Below, in pieces: positions 42,285 through 53,298 of a stretch of DNA of 64,000 bases. Source of the stretch: Siphlonurus alternatus (taxonomy: Eukaryota; Arthropoda; Insecta; Ephemeroptera; Siphlonuridae). The stretch lies in NCBI GenBank assembly GCA_949825025.1, contig OX463779.1, positions 26,270,816 through 26,334,815 of the forward strand, given 5' to 3'. The notes beneath the pieces were generated by a model, which saw only the letters and a list, made by a program, of their open reading frames with translations, had not been told where the DNA came from and searched no databases. Made by a program: the position numbers and the translations under genes. The number at the start of each line of letters is the position of its first letter. Position 1 is the stretch's first letter.

Positions 42285-42560
42285 ACCATTGGTAGAAAGA
42301 GTTCTGCTAACTGGGATTGGCTGAAGCTTTTGCATATCGTCAATGCTTTGAAATTATTATAATTTATTAACTTTCTTTGTGTGACTGCTGCCATCCCATT
42401 GGCTGCTTCTGTTTAGAGGCAACATTGCAAAAGGGGATCTGACTGCTCAGTGCAGTGATGTGAAATTCGCGCGAAGATTGGTCCGCGAAAATGCGCATGC
42501 GAATATCCGCGCAAGTGCGCGCATATGTGCGTAAGATAGTGTCAAGATGGTGGCCGCCCG
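42285..42560 (+). promoter_or_regulatory. Promoter-like cluster: CCAAT boxes, NRF1-like site, TISU-like start
   Basis: ATTGG (inverted CCAAT) occurs in good context near 42286, 42313 (GATTGGCTG), 42399 (CATTGGCTG) and 42477 (GATTGGTCC). About 15 bp after the last comes AATGCGCATGCGAA, matching the NRF1 palindrome core TGCGCATGC, then a second GC-alternating GTGCGCGCA. At 42543 the sequence CAAGATGGTGGCC is one base from the TISU consensus (SAASATGGCGGC), which combines a short 5' leader with the start codon in housekeeping genes. The order and spacing resemble TATA-less housekeeping promoters. Motif identities are from general knowledge of animal promoters, and activity here is inference. Confidence 0.4.
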
Positions 42561-42642
42561 CAAATGGAATCACGTGAGCACAGATATTGTAGACATTCAG
42601 AAGTTCGATATTTTTCCCATAGATGGAGATGCCATATGGTAG
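42547..42642 (+). CDS. Candidate first exon / small open frame after the promoter-like cluster
   Basis: From the TISU-like ATG the frame reads MVAARKWNHVSTDIVDIQ, then KFDIFPIDGDAIW, then TAG. The residues are non-repetitive and protein-like rather than AT-driven. A possible 5' splice site (ATATG|GTAGCA) lies three codons before the stop, so this could be the coding start of a multi-exon gene whose next exon I did not find. Splicing directly to the KH exon at 46081 would put that exon out of frame, so it is probably not that gene's first exon. I do not recognise the peptide. Confidence 0.25.
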   Translation: MVAARKWNHVSTDIVDIQKFDIFPIDGDAIW

Positions 42643-42656
42643 CACATTTCAAGCAA

Positions 42657-43060
42657 ACTACTTTCAGGTGTGACTTATTAATTAATATAACTTTGTATAA
42701 AATTAATTATTATCGTAAATAATGCTCGGATTTACTCCCAATTAGTTCTAGGGGGGGTTATAAAATTAAGGTGCAAGTAATGCGGGTTGCATACTTTCAG
42801 GGGCATGTAGGTTGTGGTTGCATACTTTCAGGGGAAGTTTGGTTGGGTTGCATACTTTCAGGGGCATGTAAGTGAAGGTTGCCTACCTTTAGGGGTAACT
42901 TATAATAACTGTATATAAAAACGAATATTTTCGTAAATAATGCTCGGATCATCTCCCAATTAGGTCTAGGGGGGGTTATCAAATTAAGGTGTAATTAATG
43001 CGGGTTGCATACTTTCAGGGGCATGTAGGTTGTGGTTGCCTACTTTCAGGGGCAATTTGC
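42657..43060. repeat. Nested tandem repeat: ~220 bp units containing a 30-31 bp motif
   Basis: The larger unit repeats with a period of 218-225 bp; CGTAAATAATGCTCGGA is at 42714 and again at 42932, followed by shared CCCAATTAG, GGGGGTTAT and AAATTAAGGTG. Inside, TTGCATACTTTCAGGGG recurs at 42787, 42818, 42848, (degenerate) 42879, 43005 and (degenerate) 43036. The spacing is 30-31 bp within units. Non-coding. The array begins right after the candidate exon. Confidence 0.9.
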
Positions 43061-43206
43061 GTTCGGTACATCATAGCATTACGAGGTTTAATTACAACTG
43101 GCCACCTCTTTGTGTTGAAGATGGGCAGTGTCCGGAGTAAGCCCATTGCCTTGCTCGCTCGAACACGACCGGACGCTAAGAAAATAATTAACTCGAATCT
43201 CCCCAA

Positions 43207-43352
43207 ACTCCTTAAAAAAATTATTAAATAAAATAAAATAAATAATAATAAAATAGTAGGGGCCTAACAACTGCGTCTGACTCCTTAAAAAATTATTAAA
43301 TAAAATAAAATAAATAATAATAAAATAGTAGGGGTCTAACAACTGCGTCTGA
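43207..43352. repeat. Two-copy ~72 bp tandem duplication
   Basis: Units at 43207-43279 and 43280-43351 are almost identical. Each runs from ACTCCTTAAAAAA through an AAATAATAATAAAATAG tract to CTAACAACTGCGTCTGA. There is one C/T difference and one A-run length difference, so the duplication is recent. Confidence 0.93.
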
Positions 43353-43485
43353 GTCGTTATCTGAGCCTATTCATCTTCGCTAATTTAGAACACTATAATA
43401 TCTGTCAACATATGGCTGAAAGATTTTTGGAAGTGCATCATTGCACTGGGTGGAAAGCAAGACGAATTTATCCCAGGGAGGGAGC

Positions 43486-43596
43486 GGCGTATTTTTATAC
43501 TTGAAATGGTCACCCATCCAAGTATTAACCACGCTTGACGTAGCCTGACTTCAGTGATCTAACGAGAACCGGTCAATGCATAACGCCACGCTCCAC
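43486..43596 (-). rRNA. 5S rRNA-like sequence (pseudogene or 5S-derived SINE head)
   Basis: On the minus strand, ACCGGTTCTCGTTAGATCAC followed by TGAAGTCAGGCTACGTCAAG and GGTTAATACTTGGATGGGTG matches the middle of animal 5S rRNA in order: GGTTCTCGTCCGATCAC, GAAGTTAAGCAGCGTCGG, GGTTAGTACTTGGATGGGTGACC. The internal promoter C-box region (43508-43530) is nearly intact. The A-box region is diverged, the C-rich second half of the GATCAC segment is altered, and after GGTGACC the 3' arm no longer resembles 5S. It is unlikely to be a functional 5S gene. A 5S-derived SINE (SINE3 type) or a dispersed pseudogene fits better. Confidence 0.75.
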
Positions 43597-43599
43597 ATC

Positions 43600-43895
43600 T
43601 ACTCTGAATTACTCTGAATTTTTTTTAGATTTTTATGAGTCCTGCAACTATTTCTAAATAATTATTGAACGTTCTGTAATTTAAGTTGGCACCCCTGAAT
43701 CGTTAATAAAAAGGATAGGACAGAGACGCCTGTTGACGCCTCCAGAGGGCGTGGCAGCACATTTAATAATTATTTAAAAATAGTTCTGGGTTTCAAAAAA
43801 ATCTAGAAAAAATCAGAGTAGCATAATTTGGTACCTTCAATTCATTTCTGAAATAAAAAATTTTCATGTAGGTTGTCCATTTTGCATTAAAACAC
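43600..43895. mobile_element. Inverted-repeat element, family shared with 49.0 kb (copy 1)
   Basis: The right half contains AAAAAATCAGAGTAGCATAA, then CATTTCTGAAATAAAAAA and GTAGGTTGTCCATTTTG. The left half carries the complement of the inner part (TACTCTGAATTTTTTTTAGAT, ATAATTATTGAACGTTCTG). The left outer end seems lost, and the element abuts the 5S-like sequence. A near-homologous copy lies at 49001-49320. The central part is GC-richer and includes GAGGGCGTGGCAGCAC. No coding frame. The superfamily is not determined. Confidence 0.7.
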
Positions 43896-46080
43896 CGTTA
43901 TGATATCACGTACTGAGTACTTATATAGATGGCAACATATGATTGACAAAATTAATTAAAAGACTTGAAACCAAACGAGCGTAGGCGAGTTTACACCCCA
44001 CCCCTAGTATTTTAATAAAACATTTCTTCAGTGTTTACTTTAAAAACAATGGCTAGGCTTTTAAAACTGTACCAACTTAACATATAAAAAAATCATTTGC
44101 TGAATATCGTGGTAAAAATAAAAAAAAAGTATTCTTGGAAATAAATAAAGAAGCGTGGTGACATATTATATATAATAATATAATGAAAAAAATACAACAT
44201 TTTGTTGGTCTATTCTGTTACAAATTTCGTATAACAACAAAGAAAGCAGCAGATTATTTTTGTTTTTTACGAGGTTAACACAAAATATATTATTTACATA
44301 TCTCTTATATTTATTCAAGCCTGTGAAATTCTGTGAAATTGATTTTATCAACTTCAATGTTACGTATACACTTTTGTAAATAAATAAAAACTTTAAAATA
44401 CTTTTCATTTTTTTTTTTTTTTTTTTTTTAAATTTTATTTAAAAAAAAACTATTGCAATTCATAGCAGTTTAAAACTATGATAGATGACCCTCATCTGTG
44501 GAAAATATCATCGTAAATTTTTACTTATATAATTTCCGCTTTCCTATAAAATAAAAAAGTGCTATAAATTCAAAACATTGAATATTATTGAACTAAACTT
44601 AATCATGTGAATATTAATGTTATATTACTATTAAATATAGTGCACGTGTATATCCGATATTAGAGGGAGAAGATAGAAACGTGCAATTTGTTGATTAAAT
44701 GCTAATGTAGCTGGTAATAAGCTCATTTCCATTTTACTACTTCCAAAAGATTTGCATAATTTATGACAGTATGTTGCAAATGGATTAAATCAGCAGTAAT
44801 GTATCATCGGATCACCGTGACGAGTATAATGCATTGCCGTAACATTCAACACATCAAAACTGACGATGCATGCACGTGCACGACTGCCGTTGTGAAACTG
44901 ATCGATGCGAGGCGGTGAATCAAGTCCCAGACGGCGGCCATCACAGTAATCAACGGCGGATCTAATTGTTTGGGATGCGGTTTCAGGCTGACCACCTCCG
45001 TATTGATGTGCATATTGACATAAGGCGAAACATCACCAGATTGATTACCTTCAGATCAAACTCTAGGTAAATCAAACATGCGTTTTAATTAAAAAATGAT
45101 TTTTCATTATAACAATATATTCGTTCATGATGTAACATGATGATTTATATGTAGGTACCATATAGCAGTATCTAGAGAGACGTTACACTACTCTCTTTGA
45201 TAAAGATGCAGATCAAGTACAATCTTGCTCAAAATTATTGGAACATTCGAGATATCAAAATTCGATTTTTCCCAAAACTCTAATACCTAAAAGAATGAAA
45301 AAATAAAAAAATATATAAAAATCACTGGCACGTACTGATATGTACAGTAAAATTTTATGTTTGTATTTAGGGCAATAAATTGACTTCGATTTTACCCTTT
45401 AGACTGCATACAACGAGCATATTTTTGTAAATGTTTGTACTTAAAAACAGGATTTTTTTTTCTCAATGTTTTATCAATAATCAATATTTTCCGTTAATAC
45501 GTGCGTTGTTTGTTTAAGTAAAATGGCGCTGCGTGGCTTGGGTTGAAAATTAATATTTTTCACAGGGGCTGTAATGATCCTTTGATACTCTTAGAATTCA
45601 ATGTTCCCGTCATGTTTTATTGATGAAGTGTTCTCCATTATTTGTTGTATATTGGAAACAACGGAGGGTAGGAAACAATATCAAAATAACGACACGCTGC
45701 CGAATTTCAGTTTCTCGCACGTTTTGTCGCTATATATTGCACAAACGAATGATGTTGTGTCTGTATACTGGTAAATCACATATCATGAGTGCGAGAAAAA
45801 AAAAGCAAGGACTGGGTAAAAAAAAAAACGTGAGCTATAAAGATGAACGAAGAGAATTGAGTAAGATTGGAAAAGCTTTGGTAAAAGCCAATAGAGAATA
45901 AACTTTTGTAGTAAAAAAAGTGTGACAGTATTTTTCCCACCTGTATGGAATTTGTTTTACTCTAGTGTGAAAAACTCTTTTGTAACACAGAATTAGTTAT
46001 CGATCCACATGAGCATGTTTGTTGTCCATGAGTGATTGTTGCGGGTTGGTGACATTAACGTCTCTCTTTGTTTGTTGCAG
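43896..46080. other. Non-coding, directly upstream of the KH exon; small lysine-rich frame listed separately
   Basis: AT-rich to 44800. Then comes a more balanced, non-repetitive stretch (44810-45075) that could be regulatory, and AT-rich DNA again. A poly-T run of about 21 bases lies at 44409-44429. The last bases before 46081 (TCTCTCTTTGTTTGTTGCAG) form a strong polypyrimidine tract and 3' splice site, so at least the right part should be intron. Confidence 0.5.
45785..45901 (+). CDS. Possible 38-residue lysine-rich small protein
   Basis: ATG at 45785 opens MSARKKKQGLGKKKNVSYK, then DERRELSKIGKALVKANRE and a stop. AATAAA overlaps the stop (45898-45903) as a possible polyadenylation signal. 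The residues are charged and amphipathic rather than AT-biased hydrophobic. No family is recognised. It lies only 180 bp before the KH exon, within what is probably that gene's intron, so it may be chance or the tail of a decayed retrocopy. Confidence 0.15.
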   Translation: MSARKKKQGLGKKKNVSYKDERRELSKIGKALVKANRE

Positions 46081-46259
46081 AGAGCTCGCGGGCACAGGCA
46101 GGTGGCTCAAAGCCCCTTCAATCTGCACAGGGGGGCGGCAGTCCCTCGCCTTCCTCGCAGCAACCCCCGGTCAAGGAGAGCAAGTACGTGGACATCTACC
46201 GAGAAAAGCCGATCCGTGTGATTGTCAAGGTGCTAGTTCCCGTCAGAGAACATCCCAAG
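46081..46259 (+). CDS. KHDRBS/Sam68-like (quaking-related) STAR protein, internal exon: linker and start of KH domain
   Basis: The exon is bounded by TTTGTTTGTTGCAG| and AAG|GTACGT. It is 179 nt, entering in phase 1 and leaving in phase 0, giving 59 whole codons. Residues 1-33 are a serine/glutamine/proline/glycine-rich linker (SSRAQAGGSKPLQ, SPSPSSQQPPVKE). Then SKYVDIYREKP and IRVIVKVLVPVREHPK match the segment leading into the STAR-type KH domain in Sam68/KHDRBS and Drosophila qkr proteins. STAR proteins dimerise through QUA1, bind U/A-rich RNA through KH-QUA2, and regulate splicing in the nucleus. The QUA1 exon was not found upstream. Codon use is GC-rich compared with the surroundings, which supports real coding. 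Confidence 0.92.
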
Positions 46260-46361
46260 GTACGTTCACAATATGCTGTAGTACAGAAAAAATATCTCCA
46301 TTTCGTGTGAGGAATGAAAAATACTGAAATTGTAATGGTGCTTCAATTCATACTTCATAGT

Positions 46362-46388
46362 AAAAAAAAAAAAAAAAAAAAAAAAAAA
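46362..46388. repeat. Poly-A run, 27 bp
   Basis: An uninterrupted A tract about 100 bp into the intron. It could be the tail of an old retrotransposed insertion, but no recognisable body precedes it. Confidence 0.85.
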
Positions 46389-47045
46389 CGTCTTTTTGAA
46401 ATTCAACACCATTTCGAATGGACTTGTCACCAGATCATCACCAGAATATTGAATTATGTCACCGAGTTGATACTCCCTAGCTAAAATCTGAAGATAACTG
46501 AACAAGACGTGTGCTAAAGTATTTAAGCTACAAAGTGAGTATGACAGCAAGCAGCGCGTGTCATATTTAGGCTATAAGACATGGTTTGTCAATTTTTTCC
46601 TCTAGAACGATATGGAGCATTTCATTTAATATAAAACATTGATTTTGGTTTTCTATAAATATCAATTTACTGAAAACGTGAGAAAATTTGTTCATGAATT
46701 CGTTAAATACTTTTGCAGCATTAAAATCGATTGAATATTTTTTTGAGATTTCATTAAGAATAGTCAATTCATATTAGACAGAAAATTGTGATAAAAAAAT
46801 ATGAGAAAGTTTGAGATAGAAAATGCATTCATTGAATTTTATGACACTTATGATATTCAGGAACATAAAATACTGGTTAATATAATATAGCATGTATGTT
46901 GGAGAAAGATGACAGTAGTGTCATTTGATTATATGTAATTGTCACTGGAGTACACACATGATTAAAATAATTCAAATAGGATCATTTCTTTTTAATAAAA
47001 TGTACATTAATTTTACACGTTCAGGCAAGTGACGTCGCTCCCATG

Positions 47046-47256
47046 TACAGTAATTTGCACAAAAAATGTCCCGTTGCATAAACATATAGCTCCTTTTGCT
47101 CCTACCATTTTGGTTTTATATGGTAGAGAGCGAAGTAGAATGATAAGAGAGGAAGGCCTGAACATGGGAATTTTTTGTGCAACGATCATCTGTAGGTATC
47201 TGTAGCAAAAGGAGCTATGTTTTTGCAACGGGACATTTTTTGTGCAAAGTACTGTA
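47046..47256. mobile_element. Tc1/mariner-like MITE, 211 bp, TA-flanked, inside the intron
   Basis: The ends are inverted copies. The left reads TACAGTAATTTGCACAAAAA and the right, reverse-complemented, TACAGTACTTTGCACAAAAA. Both continue ATGTCCCGTTGCA and AGCTCCTTTTGCT, giving about 55 bp arms with few differences. TA stands at each tip. An extra copy of the GCACAAAAAATTCCCATG motif lies inside the right arm, so the element has internal repeats. No transposase frame. Confidence 0.87.
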
Positions 47257-49000
47257 CACCGGAAAAGCAGTAGACTTGCAGGACGTCAGTTTTGCTGATG
47301 GCCCAAAGGAGTAAGAATGAAGCAAAAGGAAAGAGTAGATTTTCCGGTCTTTCTTTCTTTTTAGATTTTGTGTAGAAGAAAAGGAAACGCGTGTCAGAGA
47401 CAGAGAGAGAGGAAAAGATAAAAGAGGTCCTGTGGTTCTGCTCTGCATTGGTGAATGTGGTAGTGATTTCCCTACGGGTTATGTAGTGGTTTCCCTTGCT
47501 TTGCTTTTCTCTGTCTGTACGTCTTACAAGGCTGTCAGTGCTAAGGCCAGTCTTTGACCAAATACGCGGCAGCGTACGTTCAATCAAGCAGAAAAAATCG
47601 CTTGAAAACACCCGACTGAAATCCTAATGGCGGGTATAGAACTTCTTGTCTGATTGATCCGTAGGCTCCTCTCCCTCCTTATCCGTGTATCTTTTCACCA
47701 CCTTGCAGATCGTGATCTCGTCAGTGCTATTGTGTTTTATCAACAACCCCTTTCACCTCCAGGGCCGTTTGTCGCTTTACTATCAAATTAGGAAATGTTA
47801 TTTAATATTAAAATAAATATTAATTAAATTAATAATAATATTATATAATAATTAGGAATAGTGGCTATTTATATTTTAGTTATTAATATTGTATGTTCAA
47901 ATTCGTTGTGCAATAGAATATGTTGTAATTGTTTGCTTTTTAAATTTAATTCATACAATATTAATGCTCTTTCTCATTACATCAATACTTACTGTTTAAT
48001 GTTTTCTAAAAGCATTTTATGTAATATTAATTTACGGAATAAATAATGTTCGCATATCAATTCCAAGACATTATTTCCATTTGTATTAAAACGTCTATGA
48101 TATTTTTTATATATATAACTGAACTAACTGTAAGTTATTGAGTTTCAAATATACTTAAGTGCTAAGCTATGCAAAGAAGATCTCAAAAGTAACAATATTG
48201 AAGTTAATGTAAGAAGAAACCACTTTATTGAGTTAACCTCGCGCTGAAAGAGTTCTCTAGCGTTCACTGAGGGAATCATTTTACTGCCATGCAGGTACAT
48301 AGTAAAAAAGCTCGTTGTGTCTGTAGCTTTACTTTTAATATGTAGACCAAGTGAGACAGCTGCATAAACTAAGCCCGTTCTCTACAGCCAACACAAAAAC
48401 AAAACGAATACCATTCTCATTTATCACCTCGTACTGGGGTTGAAAAACAGTGGAGTATTTAAAATATATATTATAGTGTATGTTTTAACACAGCCTGAAA
48501 TGTCGACAGAGGGTTTAATTATTGTGCAGCTAATTAAAAGTTTTTTTTCTATTTTTTTTCATTAATTTCACTGTAAGAGAGTCTTGAAAAACGGACTGGT
48601 ACATAATTCTCCAGGTCCAATCTCGTTGATACTGGAGAGAAAAAAAAATCAGCATGTACCCTTCAGTTGACTCGTTTTCCAATTTAAGCCTTCTTGCTTG
48701 TCCCTTTTTTAGGTTAGCACGAATTCTTTAGTTAATTTTCGTCACCACAATACCTGTGAAAACGTTTTTACTCTCATTTGTAAATTTCTAAAAAGAAGAT
48801 TTATAGCTATTTAATATTAAATTTTTGGATGGATTAAAACACCAAATTTCCAAAATGATCTATGTACATTATATTAAAATATATAATTATAAAAAAAATT
48901 AAAGTTAAGCAAAAAAGTATCAAAATATTATAGAATCTACAAATGCAAAATTATGTACTCAAAATAAATGAGAAATATAAATATACAAACTCTGTCGAAT

Positions 49001-49320
49001 ATAATGGAGTATCGACCTCAAAATTTTTTATAGCAGAAATGGATAAAGGATGAAAATTTATGTTACTCTGATTTTTTTCAGATTTTTTAGGGACCGGGAA
49101 GTATTGCTAAAAAGTTTTGGCGAGGTCGGGTTCGAATCCACGTCCCTTTTGGGTCCTATCTTTTATTAAGAGAGGCGGCACTTTTTCTGCACTTTCAATA
49201 ATTTTTAAAAAATACTTCACGGGCTCTAAAAAACCTGAAAAAAATCAGAGTAGCATAACTTTTCACCCTCTATCCATTTCTACAATAAAAAAAATTGAGG
49301 TTGGTACTCCATTATGTATA
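49001..49320. mobile_element. Inverted-repeat element, family shared with 43.6 kb (copy 2)
   Basis: The left arm starts ATAATGGAGTATCGACCTCA. The reverse-complemented right arm starts ATAATGGAGTACCAACCTCA. Pairing continues through AGAAATGGATA, ATGYTACTCTGATTTTTTTC and AGATTTTTTAG. The centre contains GGTCGGGTTCGAATCCACG, which resembles a tRNA T-arm/Pol III B-box. The outer boundary and target duplication are uncertain because similarity to copy 1 continues slightly beyond the stated right end. Confidence 0.78.
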
Positions 49321-52300
49321 AAAACAAAAAATAAAAAATGGCAAAATTTTGGAAAAAAAAAAAAAACACTTTGATAATTTAAAAAAAGAAAGAAATAGCG
49401 AATAACCATTAAATAAACATTACAGCTTTTGTATAAGTAACATTATATATGAAAATAAAATTTGGTTAATGACGCCTGGAGCACAATTTTATTTACTAAT
49501 CCTAATTTATATTTTTATCCTCAGCAATATTTTATCACAAATTCAATATTTTTATTTGAGTTTGTAAATAATATATTTCCCACACAAACAGCAGAAGGTT
49601 TATATCAACATTTCAGCAGATCGCATAACAGGAAAGAGATTATTAATCTACATATGTGGTTGCTCTACAACTAATGTTTTATACATATCCGACGTTCACT
49701 ATATTTCTGTGTGTTGTTCCGGCACACATTAATTTTAGAATCAATCAAAAGCACTTTTATTGCTTATGTAAACACAGGAAATAAAGCATTTTATAATTAA
49801 ATTTTACAACGCATGATATATATTTTTTCTAATTTGAATATTTGTTTGTACTTTTTAATATGTTAGCAATGAAATTACATATATATTAATCAAAAAAATA
49901 TACGTTTATAACGGCAAAATATATAATTACACAGCACGTAGTTTCAGCATAAATGTTGACGAGCTGAGCTTTATAATATGGGGAGCAAAAATATTTCTCG
50001 CAGTAACAAAACCCTGCTTTTCTATGAATATATATAGTATATAGATTATGAGCAGGGGGAAATTGTTATACCGTACCTTTGATGTAGGTACCATATATAT
50101 TAAAAATGAGGGTCGCTTTCTTATTCTATGCAGCTTTAAACAACAGATGGAAGTTTTTGTATCCTTTTAAATAAGAAATAGTAAAATTTTAAAAAAAAGT
50201 AATTTTCATAAAAAGTGCAATTATTCTAATGAACAGTGATTTGGACTGCGCAACACTTTTTTGTTTCTGACTACATAAGAACATAACGTCAACGTTTCAG
50301 TGCCATTTTCTCAAAAAAGTCCAATTATACAAAATATTTAGTCACATATACGCATGTTGCCACAGTGTATTACACGTTCCTACTGGACTGAGAAAGTACA
50401 TTACTTGTACAGGGCTACAAAGTGGTCATAAAGTTTGTAAACTTGATGTTAACGTGAAGAGGCTATACGTGTTATTGCTGCTCAGAGCCGGCACGTGTTC
50501 CCAGGGCGTTCGTGTCATGTGTGTTGCATACCCTCCAGGAGCAACAACAACAAACAACAGCAGATTAATGTGATAATCCCACACCAAGGTAGTCGTATAC
50601 ACTCATATCAACGAGTGAGTATACCGGAAGTGCTGTTGTTGTTTTCTTCCACCAATCAGATAAGTTGGTATAACAGACACTAGTTCATATCTCCTGCAAG
50701 GCTGTAGAATTAAAAAATAAAATCAACAGAAACTTATATAACTGTTTTTGTCTCCGGTGGGAATACAAATTCAAGTAAAATATTGCACTCTCCACTACAA
50801 TATAGTAGGGTATATGCAGATGCTGTGTGTAGCCACAAGCCTTGTATGTAGTACATTTCTACATACATCTAGTTAGAAGCTTAGTATCAATCTCCTATGC
50901 ATTGCTTTCAGTAAAGTGAGGCTCTTACTAAAAATTTACATACTCATATACAGGCTCCAGTAATGCTTTCAAGTGAATTATAAAATATTTTTAATATAGT
51001 GTTTTATGAGAAAAAAAATATAGCAAGTATCAAATGTAGATAAAAAAAAACATATATATAGTAATAAATGCTCATAAATTTAGATATAATATATAAAAAA
51101 ATTTAACATGTTTTAACATTCATACGCAAATTCCAAGAGCAATTTAAACTTTACATTTATATTATATAATATGTATATATGTAATATATAGCATCATAAA
51201 ATTTGAATCATAGTGAAAAAAGGAATAATGATAAAAAAATATACCTTGTAGGCTTATATTTAAATTACTAAATGTTATACTTTTTGCCGTTAATTTATTT
51301 TTTTTATTTCCTTGAGTTACGACTTTTACGCACCCATCAATTTATAAAAATGTTCACATTGTTACGTGTACAAAGTAATAGTCGTTTAACATCATGTTCA
51401 AATAGGCAAATTTTATTTTATGAAATTTTGTACATTGTTATGTATTTAAAGTTATACCTCTTTTTAGATAGCCAGTCTGGAATATGTGCAAGTGTGGCAT
51501 GCAGTACGTGTAGTCTGGAATTTTCCAATTTTCCTTCCTTGCTGGACCAAGCTTGCTTCAGTGACCACACGTTAATGTGATTCGAAGAAACAGCGCGCGT
51601 GAGAACCCAAACCTCCGACGCGGGACGTTTCATTGAGCAAATGGATTCTGCCCCCCGACCCCCCTCCTTCTTCCCTCAACGTACTCGTCTACAGTCCTAG
51701 AAATGCACTTACGACGATTACACTCATCCATCAAAATAAAAATATATATTTATATTTGACAGTGAAATATTATATAACACTTTGCACACGCACAAAAAAA
51801 TATATACACATAAAAAATTATGATGATGTGATTTTTTTATGTTATATATAAATATTATAAATACATTTTATATTTTTGTGTATTTTAATATTATTTGTAG
51901 TTATATTTTGATATTGAATTACTTTTTGATGAAATATTACAGGAAGAAATAATATTAAGCTAAAAAAATGTAGAAATTTTACATAAATAACATAAAGCCA
52001 AATCTCTTACAGGGTAAGCCAGCAGCATTATTACCTCAGCCGTTAACAAATAGATCTCGAAAGAATTGGATTCTTACACACTCCACTATACGTAATTTTT
52101 AATAAAAAGTTATGTATAAATAATTAATATAAGAGTATAAGTATAAAGTTATCAAGGTGTAAAAATTAAAATTATTTGTTTACATCAAATTGATTGACTT
52201 CTCTTATTTAAAATACAGAAAAATTAATATTTGTTATAAAATGCTTGATATATATATTAAATTTTACATGAAATTTGTTTCCATTAGGTTTATTACATAG

Positions 52301-53274
52301 ACTGCTGCTGGGTGTCTCGTAAACTTCGCAACCCCCTGCTTACATCTATAAGCTTCTAAATCACACATAAGTCGCTTACTTAAGGGAGTTTGCGTTCTTC
52401 AGTGCGGTCATATTGTGAGAAAGATAAAAGCATACGTTATAAATCGATTCTCGTAGTCTCAAGACACTTTTGATCCAACAGAGTAGACCGATTCCGATAT
52501 GTTTCTTTCTATGCATTGTCATATGGTCACACCGCTAAATTTTATATAAAAAATGTTGAATTCTACTACATGGATTTAAATGTATGTTGATAAATTAACA
52601 AAACACTTTTATTTCTGCAATTACTAATTATAGTCATTAAGTTTGATATAATGACATTTATCAAAATTAAATGATACTAAATAATTTGAACATTTTTCAT
52701 AATAAAAATATTCAATGTATTTCATGTAAAGTTGGAACATAAACATTTTCACGTATGTTTTTCCGACTTTCATCAATGCATTGACGTCAGCAGGTCACAA
52801 TTAACGCAATGCCATGAATCTAATAATACTCTTCGTGGGAGGACCTGCTTGTTAACGCTACGGCAATTTGATTGAATGGAGAAATAACATGATGTTAATA
52901 AAGGTATATAACAACTTTTTCTGTAATCAAACAATATAATGTGATATTATTCCAAATTTCCTTTCGCATTCATATTTTCACATTATATAACATATAACTA
53001 ATATGTTACTATAGCAACCAACATAAATCGTTATATTATCCCACCCTATGGTGATGCTACCGTGATAACTAGCGAGGAATGTCCCTCTCTTTTGAGTTGC
53101 AACCGCGAGGCCTCGGGGTATATCAACACATTCTAATTTGAAATTGGCCAACTAAAGTTGACGCCAACAGAAATAATGTTAATTTTACCCATAATTTAAT
53201 TAACTTAACTAATTAAGCTGATTCAGGTTTTGTGATGTGATTTTTTTTATTAAATCAAAATCTCGTAAATCCAG

Positions 53275-53298
53275 TTTTTTTTTTTTTTTTTTTTTTTT
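53275..53298. repeat. Poly-T run, 24 bp
   Basis: An uninterrupted T tract in the intron. On the minus strand it would be a poly-A tail, but no recognisable retroelement body lies at its upstream (higher-coordinate) side. Confidence 0.85.

Noticed and set aside
42547..46259. Joining the candidate first exon at 42547 to the KH exon at 46081 as one transcript
   Set aside because: The possible donor ends in phase 2 whereas the KH exon is entered in phase 1, so the frame would not be kept. The QUA1 region would also be missing.
47186..47611. 141-codon minus-strand frame
   Set aside because: It runs through the TA-flanked MITE at 47046-47256, shows no motif, and lies on the opposite strand within the KH-gene intron.
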